DNA of 64,000 nt from Eubacteriales bacterium (GTDB lineage: Bacteria > Bacillota > Clostridia > Oscillospirales > Butyricicoccaceae): NCBI GenBank assembly GCA_030539335.1, contig JAUNSG010000005.1:1-64000 (forward strand), written 5' to 3'. Below the pieces are notes generated by a model. It ran no database searches and was not told the DNA's origin. It saw only the letters and a program-made list of their open reading frames with translations. A program made the translations under genes and the position numbers. Shown one piece after another: positions 53,249 to 60,521 of the stretch. How positions within the stretch are numbered: position 1 is the first letter of the stretch; each line of letters starts with the position of its first letter.

Positions 53249-53836
53249 ATGGACAAAAAGAAGGTTTCTATTTTAATGGGAAGCCCGCGCCGTCACGGGA
53301 ATACCATCGCTCTGCTGTCCCCCTTTGTCCGGGAGCTGGAGGAGAACGGCGCTTCTTGCGAGACCATTTGGCTGTATGAACGGGACATCCGGCCCTGCAT
53401 TGCCTGCCGCGCCTGCCAGAACGACTGGACGGCACCGAACTGCTGTCAGAAGGACGATATGCAGGAAATCTTTTCCCGAGTGCTGTCTTGTGATCTGCTG
53501 GTACTCGCGACGCCAATCTATTCCTGGTACTGCACTCCGCCGATGAAGGCGGCGCTTGACCGCATGGTTTACGCCCTGTGCAAATATTATAACGGGGAAA
53601 AGGGGCCGTCGCTGCTGCAGGGGAAGCCGGTTGCGCTGCTCACCACCTGCGGCTATCGCCCGGACAAGGGCGCCGATCTGTGGGAAGCCGGCATACAGCG
53701 CTATTGCCGCCATGCGCAGATGACATATTGCGGTATGCTCACCGAGCGCCATCTGGGATACGATGTCCCATTTATGGACGACAGTAAGGCCGAACATGCC
53801 AGGGAATTTGCGAAGCAGCTGTCAAAGAATGTATAG
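53249..53836 (+). CDS. Flavodoxin-fold NAD(P)H-dependent oxidoreductase
   Basis: This 195-residue FMN reductase-type protein has SILMGSPRRHGNT (FMN phosphate loop), CIACRACQND and CCQKDDM (cysteine pattern of iron-sulfur flavoproteins and related quinone reductases), then LATPIYSWYCTPPMKAALDR. It begins 2 bases after the dehydrogenase stop, so the two are coupled. The substrate is unknown. A strong terminator follows at 53841. Confidence 0.88.
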   Translation: MDKKKVSILMGSPRRHGNTIALLSPFVRELEENGASCETIWLYERDIRPCIACRACQNDWTAPNCCQKDDMQEIFSRVLSCDLLVLATPIYSWYCTPPMKAALDRMVYALCKYYNGEKGPSLLQGKPVALLTTCGYRPDKGADLWEAGIQRYCRHAQMTYCGMLTERHLGYDVPFMDDSKAEHAREFAKQLSKNV

Positions 53837-53840
53837 AGAA

Positions 53841-53875
53841 AAGACGTGCCGTCCTCTGTGGACCGCACGTCTTTT
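53841..53875. terminator. Bidirectional terminator before the GTPase-NYN gene end
   Basis: AAGACGTGC (53841-53849) pairs exactly with GCACGTCTT (53864-53872), with a T-run on the right and A residues on the left. Confidence 0.88.
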
Positions 53876-53886
53876 TGATCGGTTGT

Positions 53887-56463
53887 TTATGAATTTGTTT
53901 GCTGAATGATCCGATGAATTTCAGTTAACACCTGGTCGACCTCTGTGCGGAAGGCAGTCGCGGAAATACGCTGCGAGCCATGGCCAAGGATAATGATTTG
54001 CTCCACACCGTCCGAGGTGGCGACACGGACGCGATGCTGACCGTGCGCTGCAAACGAGACTTTTTCGATAAACATATCCGCTGTTTCTGCCTGTTTGGTG
54101 TACACCACATGGATGTTGTGATACCGATCCATCGTGCCGGTGCGTCCCGGGACACGGTATGCATCGAAGACGACGATGACCTCACAGCGTTTGTACGCCT
54201 GATAATTGCACATTATGTCGAGCAGTGACTGCCGCGCAGCATCCAAGTTGTCCTTGGCCAGCGCGTTCAGTTCATCCCACGCAAAGATGATATTATAACC
54301 GTCCACCAGCAAATAATCGGTGGTCGGCTCAAGCTGGCGCAGGACATCACGGGGATGCTCATACCGCACCGGACGCTGTGGGGAAAGTGCGCGCGGCTTG
54401 ACCGCACCATAGGTGCGCTCAAAAATTTTCTGCAGCTCTTTATCCAGCTCGAACGAACTGGAATAGCTGGCGGTATTGCGGGGGAGAAAGACCTCTGGTT
54501 CCGGCTCGTCCGATTTGGGCTTGTACACTGCTGGAAGGTGCATATGCTCCTCGACCTTATCCCACTTGACATTGTAGCCCGCACCATGGGAGCAGAACAC
54601 GGAATCCGGCGTGTTTTCCACATCGCCCTCGCGGTCGTAGCCGATGGAAGCGATGACCTCTTCTGTGTTGTGGCAGGGCTGATAGCCCAGAACGGACAGC
54701 GAAAGCCGTCCGAGCCCCTTGGTGTAGGAAAGAACCTCCATTGGATAATCACGCATAGTGGAAACCGGTGCGGTTCCGTTGAGAATCGACAGGTCACCGA
54801 GGATCTCCGGCGGATCAAATGTCCCACAGCGCTGCTGGATGTCCGACATAGCACGTCCAACGCAGTCCTGTGGAAGTTCCAACCGGAACGAATACCACGG
54901 CTCCAACAACACAGACTTCGCCTTGTGCAGCCCCTGACGGACGGCGCGGTAGGTTGCCTGCCGGAAATCACCACCCTCCGTGTGCTTGGCGTGTGCTCGT
55001 CCGGTCAAAAGTGTGATACGCAGATCGGTAATCGCCGAACCGGTCAGCACACCGAGATGGGATTTTTCGGCAAGATGGGTGAGAATCAGACGCTGCCAGT
55101 TCCGGTCAAGCGTATCCTCGCTGCAGGCGGTGGCAAATTCCAGACCGGTGCCGCATTCCAACGGTTCCAACAGCAGATGAACCTCGGCATAATGCCGCAG
55201 CGGCTCAAAATGGCCGATGCCCTCGACAGGCTCCGCAATCGTCTCTTTGTAAACAATGCTTCCAGCGCCAAATGTGACATCGATGCCGAACCGTTCGGCG
55301 ATCAGGCTTTGCAGGATCTCCAACTGGATCTCTCCCATGAGCTGAATCCGGATTTCCTGCAGCCGCTCGTTCCAGACAATGTGGAGCTGGGGATCTTCCT
55401 CTTCCAGCTCGCGCAGTCGGGCGAGTGCAGTGGTCACATCACAGCCGTCGGGAAGGATCACCTGGTAGGTGAGCACGGGGGAAAGCAGGGGGGCGGGAGA
55501 ATCCGGCTCCAGACCGAGCGCGTCGCCCGGCTGGGTCTTGGTCAGACCAGTCACTGCACATACGCTGCCAGCGGGTACACAGTCCGTCATCTGATATTTC
55601 TCGCCGGAATACAGCCGGAGCTGGTCGGCCTTTTCCTCCCACTGGATGGTTCCTTCCCCGCGCAGCGAGTTGGTCAGTCTGGCTTTGACACGCAGTTCTC
55701 CGCCAGTGATTTTCATCCACGTCAGGCGATTGCCCTGCGGGTCGCGGGAGATTTTGAAAACCTTTGCGCCAAACGCCTCCGGGTATTGCGGGGTGACCGT
55801 ATATTGCTCCATACCATCCAAAAATTCTGCTATGCCGTCCAGTTTCAGCGCAGAGCCGAAATAGCAGGGGAACAGGCGACGGTGAATGATCGCCCGGCAA
55901 AGCGAATCGTCCGAAAGCGCACCGCGGTCAAAAAATTCGTTCAACAGCTCTTCTTCGCAGGAGGCAGCCTCTTCATCGCGCACTTCGCGCGCGGCGGAAA
56001 AGTCCACGCAGCCCTCATGCAGCCGCTGCTGCAACTGGGTGAGGACGTGGTCGTGGTCCGCCGAATTCAAATCCATTTTGTTGACAAACAAAAACGTTGG
56101 GATGCGATATTGCTCGAGCAAGCGCCAAAGCGTTTCGGTGTGCCCCTGGACGCCATCGCTGCCGCTGATGACGAGGATGGCGTAGTCTAGCACCTGCAAG
56201 GTGCGCTCCGCCTCCGCAGAGAAATCGATATGGCCCGGCGTGTCCAACAGCATCAGCTCCGTATCCCGCAGAGGAAGGATTGCCTGCTTGGAGAAAATAG
56301 TGATACCGCGCTCACGCTCCAAACGATAAGTGTCCAGAAAGGCATCCCGGTGATCCACGCGGCCGAGCGTTTTTCGCGCGCCGCTGACATATAGCATACC
56401 CTCGGATAAGGTCGTTTTCCCTGCGTCTACGTGTGCAAGGATGCCAATTACAAGTCGTTTCAT
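53887..56463 (-). CDS. TetM-like ribosomal translation GTPase fused to a YacP/Rae1-like NYN nuclease domain
   Basis: This 858-residue protein has two parts. Residues 1 to about 640 form a TetM/TetW-type translation factor: AHVDAGKTT (P-loop), DTPGHIDF, NKMD, then EF-G-like domains II-V (for example GSIVYKETIAEPVEG and QDCVGRAMSDIQQRCG). Residues about 718-858 are a NYN/YacP domain with LLVDGYNIIFAWDEL, VVFDAYRVPG, and VATSDGVEQ, the acidic catalytic set of the Rae1 (YacP) endoribonuclease. Rae1 of Bacillus cleaves mRNA in the ribosomal A site. A Pro/Glu-rich linker (about 645-715) joins the parts. The fusion suggests that A-site remodelling and mRNA cutting are coupled. It may or may not confer tetracycline resistance. 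Confidence 0.9.
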   Translation of the reverse strand: MKRLVIGILAHVDAGKTTLSEGMLYVSGARKTLGRVDHRDAFLDTYRLERERGITIFSKQAILPLRDTELMLLDTPGHIDFSAEAERTLQVLDYAILVISGSDGVQGHTETLWRLLEQYRIPTFLFVNKMDLNSADHDHVLTQLQQRLHEGCVDFSAAREVRDEEAASCEEELLNEFFDRGALSDDSLCRAIIHRRLFPCYFGSALKLDGIAEFLDGMEQYTVTPQYPEAFGAKVFKISRDPQGNRLTWMKITGGELRVKARLTNSLRGEGTIQWEEKADQLRLYSGEKYQMTDCVPAGSVCAVTGLTKTQPGDALGLEPDSPAPLLSPVLTYQVILPDGCDVTTALARLRELEEEDPQLHIVWNERLQEIRIQLMGEIQLEILQSLIAERFGIDVTFGAGSIVYKETIAEPVEGIGHFEPLRHYAEVHLLLEPLECGTGLEFATACSEDTLDRNWQRLILTHLAEKSHLGVLTGSAITDLRITLLTGRAHAKHTEGGDFRQATYRAVRQGLHKAKSVLLEPWYSFRLELPQDCVGRAMSDIQQRCGTFDPPEILGDLSILNGTAPVSTMRDYPMEVLSYTKGLGRLSLSVLGYQPCHNTEEVIASIGYDREGDVENTPDSVFCSHGAGYNVKWDKVEEHMHLPAVYKPKSDEPEPEVFLPRNTASYSSSFELDKELQKIFERTYGAVKPRALSPQRPVRYEHPRDVLRQLEPTTDYLLVDGYNIIFAWDELNALAKDNLDAARQSLLDIMCNYQAYKRCEVIVVFDAYRVPGRTGTMDRYHNIHVVYTKQAETADMFIEKVSFAAHGQHRVRVATSDGVEQIIILGHGSQRISATAFRTEVDQVLTEIHRIIQQTNS

Positions 56464-56603
56464 ATCTTAAAAAGCTCCAATTTCCATTCAATTAGGTATA
56501 GCATACCACAGGAGAGGGGGCGGTGTAAAGTTTGTTGGTTCCTGTCGCATCTATAAAACCTATAAAAATAATAGGGAAAAGGGGATTTTTTTTAAAAAAC
56601 CTA
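56464..56603. other. Intergenic region upstream of the metY leader
   Basis: About 140 bases, AT-rich, with no gene. It must hold the promoter of the minus-strand GTPase gene, but no clear consensus is seen. A run of T/A near 56586-56600 precedes the metY promoter. Confidence 0.5.
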
Positions 56604-56632
56604 TTGACAGGTAGGAAATCATCTGGTATAGT
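56604..56632 (+). promoter_or_regulatory. Strong promoter of the metY leader
   Basis: TTGACA (56604-56609), 17-base spacer, TATAGT (56627-56632) after TGG (extended -10). The transcript would begin near 56639, with the leader peptide and a long untranslated stretch before metY. Confidence 0.82.
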
Positions 56633-56650
56633 AGAAACACGATAAAACAT

Positions 56651-56669
56651 ATCAACCAACTGGGTTGAT
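56651..56669 (+). promoter_or_regulatory. Hairpin near the 5' end of the metY leader
   Basis: ATCAACC (56651-56657) pairs with GGTTGAT (56663-56669), loop of 5 bases. Starting about 12 bases after the predicted transcript start, it may stabilise the RNA or be an operator. Confidence 0.55.
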
Positions 56670-56686
56670 TGAGAAGTGAGGAAACC

Positions 56687-56749
56687 ATGAAGACAGAGAT
56701 CTTTATTCGAAAGCTGTATACGTCCTATGGGCGAATGTGTTTGTGTTGA
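56687..56749 (+). CDS. Leader peptide with C-terminal Met-Cys-Leu-Cys codons before metY
   Basis: A 20-codon frame (MKTEIFIRKLYTSYGRMCLC) begins at ATG 56687 with AAGTGAGG before it and ends at TGA 56749. It sits between the promoter and metY, in the position of an attenuation leader. The two Cys codons (TGT 56738 and TGT 56744) and one Met codon are at the end, where ribosome stalling under cysteine shortage would change downstream folding. Downstream are a CCGCCG/CGGCGG hairpin and the metY ribosome site. Attenuation is inferred; no run of T follows the hairpin. Confidence 0.6.
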   Translation: MKTEIFIRKLYTSYGRMCLC

Positions 56750-56769
56750 CAGATAAGGACATCATCCCG

Positions 56770-56793
56770 CCGAGTCGATAGGAACGGCGGACA
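56770..56793 (+). promoter_or_regulatory. Hairpin between the leader peptide and metY
   Basis: CCGCCG and CGGCGG (about 56769-56793) form a 6-bp GC stem with a 12-base loop. There is no T-run, so it is not an intrinsic terminator. It may form part of a Rho- or translation-dependent switch. Confidence 0.55.
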
Positions 56794-56834
56794 ACAACAG
56801 AACAAACATATTTGACTTAAAGGAGATTATTATT

Positions 56835-58121
56835 ATGAGCGAAAGAAACTTCCATTTTGAGACCCTGCAGCTTCACGTAGGACAGGAACAGGCAGATCCG
56901 ACAACCGATGCACGTGCTGTGCCGATTTATCAGACCACATCGTATGTATTCCACAACAGCGACCATGCACAGGCTCGTTTTGGTCTGGCAGACGCAGGCA
57001 ACATCTATGGCCGTCTGACCAATCCGACGGAGGATGTCTTTGAACGCCGCATCGCTGCTCTGGAGGGCGGTTCCTCCGCACTCGCAGTTGCTTCCGGTGC
57101 AGCCGCTCTGAGCTATACATTTAAGGCATTGACCTCCGCTGGCGACAACATTGTTGCAGCGAAGACGATCTATGGCGGTACCTACAACTATCTCGAGCAT
57201 ACGCTTCCGGCGGACGGCGTAACGACGACCTTTGTTGACCCGGATGACGTGTCCAACTTCGAAAAGGCGATTGACGAAAATACCAAGGCGCTGTTCCTTG
57301 AGACGCTGGGCAACCCGAACTCCAATATTATTGATCTCAAGGCAGTGGCAGAGATTGCACATGCACATGGCATTCCGGTTGTTGTCGATGCGACCTTCAC
57401 CACACCGTATCTGATTCGTCCGTTCGACTACGGCATTGATATCGTGGTACATTCCGCAACCAAGTTTATCGGCGGTCATGGCACGACTCTGGGCGGTGTC
57501 ATTGTTGAGAGCGGTAAGTTTGACTGGAAGGCATCCGGCAAGTTCGGTAAGATCGCCGATCCGAATCCGAGCTACCACGGCATCAGCTTTGTGGATGCCG
57601 TCGGCCCGGCAGCGTTCACGACCTATATCCGTGCGATTCTTCTGCGCGATACCGGCGCAACGCTTTCTCCGTTCAATGCATTCCTGCTTCTGCAGGGTCT
57701 GGAGACGCTCTCCCTGCGTGTGGAGCGCCATGTAGAAAACACCAAGAAGGTTCTGGAATATCTCCAGTCCCAGCCGCTGGTTGAATCGATCAACCATCCG
57801 TCGCTCGATCCGAAGTACCAGAAGCTGTACAATGAGTATTTCCCGAATGGTGCCGGTTCGATCTTTACCTTTACCATCAAGGGCGGCGAGAAGGAAGCAA
57901 AGAAGTTCATCGACAATCTGCAGATCTTCTCCATCCTGGCCAATGTTGCCGACGTGAAGTCTCTGGTCATCCATCCGGCAACCACGACCCACAGCCAGTG
58001 CACCGTGGAGGAGCTGGAAGATCAGGGTATTTATCCGAATACGATCCGTCTCTCCATCGGTACCGAGCATTATGAGGATATTATCTGGGATCTGGATCAG
58101 GCATTTGCTGCAGTACAGTAA
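56835..58121 (+). CDS. metY: O-acetylhomoserine sulfhydrylase (aminocarboxypropyltransferase)
   Basis: This 428-residue PLP enzyme makes homocysteine (or cysteine) from O-acetyl-homoserine/serine and sulfide. It has ETLQLHVGQEQADPTTDARAVPIYQTTSYVF, NIYGRLTNPT, ALEGGSSALAVASGAAA, and HSATKFIGGHGTTLGG with the PLP lysine. AAAGGAG precedes ATG 56835. The upstream Met-Cys-Leu-Cys leader suggests control by sulfur amino acid supply. Its product joins the serine acetyltransferase seen at 28.9 kb in sulfur metabolism. Confidence 0.93.
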   Translation: MSERNFHFETLQLHVGQEQADPTTDARAVPIYQTTSYVFHNSDHAQARFGLADAGNIYGRLTNPTEDVFERRIAALEGGSSALAVASGAAALSYTFKALTSAGDNIVAAKTIYGGTYNYLEHTLPADGVTTTFVDPDDVSNFEKAIDENTKALFLETLGNPNSNIIDLKAVAEIAHAHGIPVVVDATFTTPYLIRPFDYGIDIVVHSATKFIGGHGTTLGGVIVESGKFDWKASGKFGKIADPNPSYHGISFVDAVGPAAFTTYIRAILLRDTGATLSPFNAFLLLQGLETLSLRVERHVENTKKVLEYLQSQPLVESINHPSLDPKYQKLYNEYFPNGAGSIFTFTIKGGEKEAKKFIDNLQIFSILANVADVKSLVIHPATTTHSQCTVEELEDQGIYPNTIRLSIGTEHYEDIIWDLDQAFAAVQ

Positions 58122-58177
58122 GTTGGCAAATTCATCTATCTCGCGAAAAAAGCATCGCATGATTTGTTAAACTGGAT

Positions 58178-58212
58178 AGGGCAGAAACTCAGCACTGGGT
58201 TTCTGCCCCTTT
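58178..58212 (+). terminator. Terminator after metY
   Basis: GGGCAGAAAC (58179-58188) pairs exactly with GTTTCTGCCC (58199-58208). The T tail is short. Confidence 0.75.
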
Positions 58213-58262
58213 CCGCGTAAAAAGGAATATGATCTCATACGAAGTAAGAAAGGAACAACCCT

Positions 58263-59177
58263 ATGATTCGAGAAATTCAGGATGAAATTCTCCGTTTGAA
58301 GAAGGAGAAGGACGTGTGTATCCTGGCGCATAGCTATCAGGCGCGTGAAATTGCAGAAATTGCCGACTTTGTCGGAGATTCCTATGCACTGAGTGTCAAA
58401 GCAGCCGGTGTACCGAATAAAAATGTACTCATGTGCGGCGTCCGCTTCATGGCGGAAACGGTAAAAATTCTGTCTCCGGAAAAGACCGTATATCTCTCCA
58501 ACCCGATTGCGGGCTGTCCGATGGCGGAGCAGATGGACAAAGATCTGATTTCTGCCGTCAAGAAGCAGTATCCGGATTATGCTGTTGTCGCGTACATCAA
58601 CACGACTGCGGCGCTCAAGACCATATGTGATGTTTGTGTCACATCGTCTTCGGCAGTGAAGATCGTCCGTGAGATGGAGGAAGATAAGATTTTATTCATT
58701 CCGGACTGCAATCTAGGTGCCTATGTTGCCGACCAGGTACCGGATAAGGAAATCAAGCTGCTGCAGGGCGGATGTCCGATCCATGCCCGCGTCCGCAAGC
58801 GCGATGTGGAAAAGGCACGGGAATTGTATCCGAACGCCAAGCTGCTGGTTCATCCGAAATGCCAGCCGGAGGTGGCGAATGAGGCGGATTACATTGGCTC
58901 GACCAGCGGCATCATGAATTATGCCAAGCAGTCTGAGGACAAGGAATTCATCATTGGCACCGAGATCAGCATAGCCGAGCATCTGCAGTATGAGTGCCCG
59001 GACAAAAAATTCTATCCGCTCACCAAGGAATTGATTTGTCCGAACATGAAGGCCACGACACTGATTGATGTTCGCAATGTCCTGCGCGGTGAGGGCGGCG
59101 AAGAAATCGTCATGGACGAGGAGACCCGTTTGGCGGCAAAGCGCTGTATTGACGAGATGATCCGCCGCGGTGGCTGA
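58263..59177 (+). CDS. nadA: Quinolinate synthase
   Basis: This 304-residue 4Fe-4S enzyme condenses iminoaspartate and dihydroxyacetone phosphate to quinolinate for NAD synthesis. It has ILAHSYQAREIAEIADFVGDS, MCGVRFMAE, NPIAGCPMAE, IPDCNLG, HPKCQPEV and ELICPNMKATTL, with the cluster cysteines present. The partner genes nadB and nadC are not adjacent, so it stands alone. GAAAGGAAC is before ATG 58263. Confidence 0.94.
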   Translation: MIREIQDEILRLKKEKDVCILAHSYQAREIAEIADFVGDSYALSVKAAGVPNKNVLMCGVRFMAETVKILSPEKTVYLSNPIAGCPMAEQMDKDLISAVKKQYPDYAVVAYINTTAALKTICDVCVTSSSAVKIVREMEEDKILFIPDCNLGAYVADQVPDKEIKLLQGGCPIHARVRKRDVEKARELYPNAKLLVHPKCQPEVANEADYIGSTSGIMNYAKQSEDKEFIIGTEISIAEHLQYECPDKKFYPLTKELICPNMKATTLIDVRNVLRGEGGEEIVMDEETRLAAKRCIDEMIRRGG

Positions 59178-59220
59178 GAAAGTGGCGACGATCTGACCAT
59201 AGCAGGGGAACATAGTTTCA

Positions 59221-59264
59221 AAAACGCGATGCAAAAGGGGAACCGGATTGTGTCGCGTTTTTTT
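59221..59264 (+). terminator. Terminator after nadA
   Basis: AAAACGCGA (59221-59229) pairs with TCGCGTTTT (59253-59261), with a T-run following. The loop of about 23 bases is long. Confidence 0.75.
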
Positions 59265-59296
59265 CGTGCTGTTATGCATAGCTATATGTTCTGTGA

Positions 59297-59302
59297 TATA
59301 AT
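59297..59302 (+). promoter_or_regulatory. Extended -10 promoter of the PAP2 gene
   Basis: TATAAT (59297-59302), with TG two bases before (TGA then TATAAT). The -35 is weak (around 59274). It lies 57 bases before the TTG start. Confidence 0.55.
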
Positions 59303-59358
59303 AGGAAAGGAACAATGATTCTGGCGGAATTCCCAGACGAAGAAACGGAGGCGATTGA

Positions 59359-59889
59359 TTGCACATGGAGCTTTCCATTTTAGATGCGATTCAGACCAAT
59401 TTGGGATGTGACTTTCTGGATGTGGTGATGCCAAGGATTACCGCACTTGGAAACAAAGGAGCCGTTTGGATCGGGATTACCTTTCTCCTCCTGTTGTTTC
59501 CGAAAACGCGTAGAGCTGGTGTGACGGCGGCCATTGGTCTGGTGCTGGAGTTGCTGGTCTGCAATCTGGCTTTGAAGCCTCTCGTGGCACGAACCCGACC
59601 CTGTGATATCAACACCGCCGTCTCTCTTTTGATTGCACGACCGCGGGATTTTTCCTTTCCCTCCGGGCACACCGGCGCTTCGTTTGCGGTGGTGTCGGCG
59701 CTGTATTTTCGCCAAAACCGACTCTGGATTCCCGGACTCGTACTGGCCGTGCTCATTGGCTTTTCACGACTCTACCTTTATGTGCATTATCCCTCCGATG
59801 TCCTGGCAGGCGCGTTGATTGGGATACTTTCGGGCTGGATTGGCAGTCTTTTGACGGGTTCCAGCGATCGAATCGATCGTACCAAGTGA
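59359..59889 (+). CDS. PAP2-family membrane phosphatase
   Basis: This 176-residue membrane protein has motif C1 K73 to RP81 (KPLVARTRP), C2 PSGHT at 101-105, and C3 SRLYLYVHYPSD with R137, H143 and D147. The three together match type-2 phosphatidic acid phosphatases; possible substrates are undecaprenyl pyrophosphate or phosphatidic acid. The TTG start at 59359 is supported by GGAGG with 7-base spacing; the ATG at 59365 is an alternative. A bidirectional terminator follows. Confidence 0.88.
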   Translation: MHMELSILDAIQTNLGCDFLDVVMPRITALGNKGAVWIGITFLLLLFPKTRRAGVTAAIGLVLELLVCNLALKPLVARTRPCDINTAVSLLIARPRDFSFPSGHTGASFAVVSALYFRQNRLWIPGLVLAVLIGFSRLYLYVHYPSDVLAGALIGILSGWIGSLLTGSSDRIDRTK

Positions 59890-59942
59890 AGGAAAAACCG
59901 TGTATCTTCTGTACCAAGCGGCAGAGGATACACGGTTTTCGG
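59890..59942. terminator. Bidirectional terminator between PAP2 and NUDIX genes
   Basis: AAAACCGTGTATC (about 59893) pairs with GATACACGGTTTT (about 59926-59938), with CTG/CAG extension in the loop. It serves both convergent genes. Confidence 0.85.
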
Positions 59943-59945
59943 TAT

Positions 59946-60509
59946 TTATCCAGTTTTTTGCGACAGCTTGCGCTGCAGCATGTTCAGTTCTTCCAGAGCG
60001 ATGCAGTGGGGAAAGGAGTGCTCCATGACACCGCGTATGCAGTCGTCAAAACGCATCCAACGGACCGAGGCGACCTCGGATTCCTGCAAGACAAAATCAT
60101 CCTCCTCCTGATCGCACCACAACAGATAGACATTGCTGACCTGCTTGTCATGAAAAGGCTTTCCATGGAATTCAGAATCAAAGGAAAAGGAGCGCTGGCC
60201 ACACAGAATCAGTTCGGATTCTTTCGCCTGGACACCCAATTCTTCCTCCAATTCCCGCACGGCAGAGGGGAGAAAATCCACCCCGGCGGGAATATGACCG
60301 GCGCTGGAAATGTCGAAACAGCCCGGATGGGAATCCTTCTCAAAGCTGCGTTGCTGCAGGAGAATATCAATGTGCTCCGCCCGCCTGCGCATAAGCCAGA
60401 CATGGGACGTGCGGTGCCGGATGCCCTGAGCATGTGCCGTTTCGCGGTCAACGGTTTCGCCGGTTGGCATACCGTGTTCATCGACAATATCGAGAAGTTC
60501 CATAATCAC
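59946..60509 (-). CDS. NUDIX hydrolase (IDI/YfcD-like)
   Basis: This 187-residue NUDIX-type hydrolase starts MIMELLDIVDEHGMPTGETVDRETAHAQGIRH, the common start of IDI/YfcD proteins. The Nudix box GHIPAGVDFLPSAVRELEEELG keeps the REXXEE core but has V where the first Glu normally sits, and D next to it. It probably removes phosphate from a nucleotide-like or unknown substrate. It lies 12 bases downstream of aroE-aroK on the same strand, so it shares the operon. Confidence 0.85.
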   Translation of the reverse strand: MIMELLDIVDEHGMPTGETVDRETAHAQGIRHRTSHVWLMRRRAEHIDILLQQRSFEKDSHPGCFDISSAGHIPAGVDFLPSAVRELEEELGVQAKESELILCGQRSFSFDSEFHGKPFHDKQVSNVYLLWCDQEEDDFVLQESEVASVRWMRFDDCIRGVMEHSFPHCIALEELNMLQRKLSQKTG

Positions 60510-60521
60510 GCATCCGGTTTC

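Noticed and set aside
54355..56190. 611-codon plus-strand frame opposite the GTPase-NYN gene
   Set aside because: It is a shadow of the GTPase gene; the translated sequence has no known features.
56633..56834. SAM riboswitch before metY
   Set aside because: The S-box core (paired arms with conserved GATGA and CGGCAACC-like parts) is absent; a leader peptide is seen instead.
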